Positions 33,070 through 35,072 of a DNA stretch of 35,072 nucleotides are shown here, in pieces. The stretch spans positions 1 to 35,072 of the forward strand of contig JAGDBD010000094.1 of NCBI GenBank assembly GCA_017959225.1, read 5' to 3'. Under the pieces are notes generated by a model. It did not search any database. It saw only the letters and a list, made by a program, of their open reading frames with translations, and was not told the origin of the DNA. The stretch is from Fibrobacter sp. (GTDB lineage Bacteria; Fibrobacterota; Fibrobacteria; Fibrobacterales; Fibrobacteraceae). Numbering within the stretch: the first letter of the stretch is position 1; the number at the start of each line of letters is the position of its first letter. The position numbers and the translations under genes are program-made.

Positions 33070-33424
33070 ATTTTTATTTATCTGAGAAAATAGCGGAAGT
33101 CTAAGAAAAAAAATGTGCAATCCACTCCGTCTTTTGAAAAAGATTAGAGTATGATGGTGAAAACTTTTTTTTTTGAGGTCGCCTCCGATGCGGAGCAGGC
33201 TGACGAATTCAGAATCTGGACTAATTACGCTGACAACAGAAAGGCGGGGAAAATAATGGAGGGTGTGCCGATTTACCAGAAGTCCTAAAATGGTGGAGCG
33301 CGGCCTTTCAATCAGACTATACTCCGTCAACCCTATGACAAATTTTATTATTGCAAAGAAGCGACGGTCCGTCCAACTGAAACCTGTTTTGACTGCTGTC
33401 GGCAATTTTTATTTATCTGAGAAA
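33070..33424. repeat. 315-bp segment bounded by 20-bp direct repeats
   Basis: ATTTTTATTTATCTGAGAAA occurs at 33070-33089 and again at 33405-33424. The enclosed stretch (33090-33404) is visibly richer in GC from about 33178 than its flanks. It has a small CTCC-gatgc-GGAG hairpin near 33184. The plus strand has a short open frame ending IMEGVPIYQKS (stop at about 33287) without a start. No transposase is seen; it may be an inserted cassette or a remnant. Confidence 0.6.
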
Positions 33425-33853
33425 TAGAAAAAGTTTAACTTAAAAGTCGAACAGTGCCAGTTGCGGTATGGATCAGGTGATGCCAGCTTAGATAATCGTT
33501 TTACGATGCAGTAAAAAATGGTATGGTACGTTATGGTTGGAATGTTTCACGTGAAACATAGTGGCTTCCCATCTGGGTGTAGTTAACGCCACTTATGCTT
33601 TTCCCAACAAACGTAGTCGTGTTTTTATTTTTTGTTTTTGAAGTCATTGTTAAACACAGTGATGTGGATCGTCAGGTCTTCGGCAACAAAATGGACTATT
33701 GGTTGTTCAATGGCAAGTTCTGCGACAAGCTCGATGAATTCTTTGCGGAAGTCTTTTCCTCTATGGCGTTGCGTTTCTTTCAGTTTGCTGTAAGGGGAAT
33801 TTTATTTAGTTTGTAATCATTGGCCAGAGGCCAGAAACGACCGGAGGAATAGA
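33425..33853. other. Gene-poor stretch with parS site and remnant-like open frame
   Basis: No convincing intact gene. It contains parS site 2, a GTGGC/GCCAC inverted pair around 33560-33590, and an open frame 33595-33816 (73 codons, ending RFFQFAVRGILFSL) with no ribosome site. A TGGCC-aga-GGCCA palindrome (33821-33833) precedes the next ribosome site. Confidence 0.5.
33543..33558. other. parS site 2
   Basis: TGTTTCACGTGAAACA, perfect parS palindrome, 573 bases from site 1 and outside any intact gene. Confidence 0.93.
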
Positions 33854-34362
33854 ATGGATAATTCAAAAAAAAATACAGTTTGAGGATAGGGCATTAAAAT
33901 TTCTTCTAGACAACAATGATGATATTGGTGGCGAAGGTTTTGATTCCGTCAGTATAAACAAAGTCTTTTCCCGCGATGAAGTTATGGATCTAATAAACAA
34001 GGAGAGCGGGATTATTGGTTTTGGCATCAGGTCAATGGTTGCCCCCCTAAGCAAGGAAGATACCGTTGAATTGTACAATTGCATCTGGAACGAAGAAAAA
34101 ATGGGGTTCATTCCGTGCCTCGGATTCCCTCATTTTGTCCTAGCAACTAAAGAAGGCTGCATCTTTACTTCTGGAGCCCCTTTCTGGTGATGAAAAAACA
34201 ACAGACGAAATGTGGAGCGTCGATTTTCCTGACATCGATGGTTTTTTAGCAGTTTCTTTCGACAAGGAAAACATTCTTTTCCTATTTGAAGATTATCCAA
34301 AGAATTTTACAACGGAACAAATGATGTGCCCAATTATTTTTGGGGGACTTTGTAATTTGTAA
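33854..34362 (+). pseudogene. Frameshifted hypothetical gene (two +1 shifts, one in a 9-A tract)
   Basis: A strong CGGAGGAA site precedes the ATG, but the frame reads only nine codons (MDNSKKNTV) before a stop. The run of nine A (33865-33873) separates it from a long open frame, FEDRALKFLLDNNDDIGG and on to a stop at 34190 (GAPFW). From 34189 a third frame continues coding-like sequence (DEKTTDEMWSVDFPDIDG ... CPIIFGGLCNL) to 34362. With both shifts repaired the product is about 169 residues, acidic and soluble, unknown family; its size and composition resemble small immunity-type proteins, but that is speculation. Decayed, phase-variable or a sequencing error. Confidence 0.6.
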
Positions 34363-34593
34363 TTTTATCAAGGCTTGCCAGGTATGCGAAATGATCTTCT
34401 ATTGGCATGACTTTAAATCCGTTGTCGTTTTAATTCTCTGTTTTGGAAGTACTTGTTAAATTTATCACCTAGGAATGGTTCTACTGACCAGCTATTTTGA
34501 TTTTTTTGTTCGAATATTGGATGTTGATTTTTAAATATACAATTTCTGTTTTTAAGCGGAGTGGGTTGCTTCGGGGCTACTCGCCCCTCGCAA

Positions 34594-34806
34594 TGACATG
34601 TTGCATAAAGGTTCTTTTTTTGCGGTATGTTCCACGCTACGTCCTTTGTAATATATGTTGCATGGTACAGCGCCTCGCAATGACATGTTGCAGAAAGTTT
34701 CTTCTTGACGGCATGTCCCTTACAATGACACGTTGCATAAAGGTTCTTTTTTGCGGTATGTTCCACGACACGTCCTTTGCGCTAACATGTTGCATAAAGG
34801 TTCCCC
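34594..34806. repeat. Cluster of degenerate 55-bp tandem repeats
   Basis: Two near-full copies (34594-34648 and 34726-34779) of a unit beginning TGACAYGTTGCATAAAGG and ending in a TCCACG-NN-ACGTCCTTTG segment, plus two partial ones (34681-34721, 34783-34806). Not coding: the one long frame across them is only a repeat of the same peptide. The 34363-34593 stretch before it holds nothing recognisable. Confidence 0.8.
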
Positions 34807-34831
34807 ACAGTAACGTGCGAACGTATCAATC

Positions 34832-35072
34832 TGATTGTTTCGCTGTCATAACGAGCCGAAGGCGTGGTTATCGCAATGACAGTAGAATGGACGCAAAAAT
34901 GACAGTAGAGTGGATATTTGAAATGACGATGTAATCTTTAACCGTTACACGGACACATTCTACACTTTTACCCCAAGAACCTTCCTTTCCTCTGTAAATG
35001 TGATTGTTTCACTGTCATAACGAGCCGAAGGCGTGGTTATCTGATTGCTTCACTGCGTTCGCAATGACAGTA
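34832..35072. repeat. 41-bp dispersed repeats near window end
   Basis: Copies at 34832-34872 and 35001-35041 agree at 40 of 41 bases; core CGAGCCGAAGGCGTGGTTAT. Both are followed by GCAATGACAGTA within a short distance, with further AATGACAGTAGA-type fragments at 34874-34910 and the window end. They resemble genome-wide intergenic repeats of the AATGACA...CGAGCCGAAGG type found in many bacteria. Confidence 0.8.

Noticed and set aside
33040..33405. 121-codon minus-strand frame over the repeat-bounded segment
   Set aside because: Crosses the direct-repeat boundary and the DnaA box, has no ribosome site and no known motif. Kept only as part of the repeat segment.
33595..33816. 73-codon plus-strand frame with a hydrophobic start
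   Set aside because: No ribosome site and no family resemblance; could be a fragment of a decayed gene.
34413..34766. 117-codon minus-strand frame
   Set aside because: Its peptide repeats (KNLYATCHCEG) simply translate the 55-bp DNA repeats.
34594..34806. CRISPR array
   Set aside because: Repeats are degenerate, unevenly spaced and not separated by unique spacers of constant length; no cas gene is nearby.

Overview
The window reads as chromosomal DNA of a Fibrobacter-like bacterium (Fibrobacterota). The main pointers are two tandem GH45 cellulases with long Ser-rich linkers, a DUF3943 outer-membrane protein, a low-to-moderate GC content and a Gram-negative (TolC-type) envelope. This is inferred from gene content and style, not from a database search.

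Layout: (1) 1-4345: a partial ahcY (minus), then the conserved rpmH-rnpA-yidD-yidC operon (plus) and a small GNAT-like gene. (2) 4342-9155: a minus-strand exporter operon tolC-hlyD-permease-permease that contains no ATPase gene. (3) 9399-12731: two tandem secreted GH45 cellulases sharing an unusual repeated N-terminal module. (4) 12800-18094: a TPR protein, a palindrome-rich intergenic block with a 73-aa ORF, a catalytically degenerate nucleotidyltransferase coupled to a TPR/type-I periplasmic-binding protein, and a DUF3943 protein. (5) 18108-25011: secA-tmk, a lipoprotein, an acyltransferase and a DRE-TIM aldolase-like enzyme. (6) 25012-29122: a Fic-family protein whose catalytic motif is altered and whose promoter carries an 18-bp duplicated palindromic operator, metY, a tRNA-Met(CAT)-lipoprotein unit and a metallophosphoesterase. 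(7) 29123-32986: an AT-rich oriC-like gap, then the minus-strand operon rsmG-parA-parB-M23 peptidase-bactofilin. (8) 32987-35072: a gene-poor, repeat-rich tract with DnaA boxes, two perfect parS sites (one inside the rsmG start), a repeat-bounded 315-bp segment, a doubly frameshifted gene and dispersed repeats up to the window end.

The rpmH-yidC and rsmG-parAB-bactofilin blocks are the usual neighbours of a bacterial replication origin. Here they sit about 27 kb apart in opposite orientation, so the window probably covers a rearranged origin domain, with dnaA itself outside. The most novel points are the probable AUU (or other non-ATG) start of rnpA, the Fic protein with Arg in place of its catalytic His plus paired operators, the ATPase-less exporter, the GH45 N-terminal module with a WN-C lipobox-like site, the pseudo-nucleotidyltransferase, and a shared upstream element found before four minus-strand genes.
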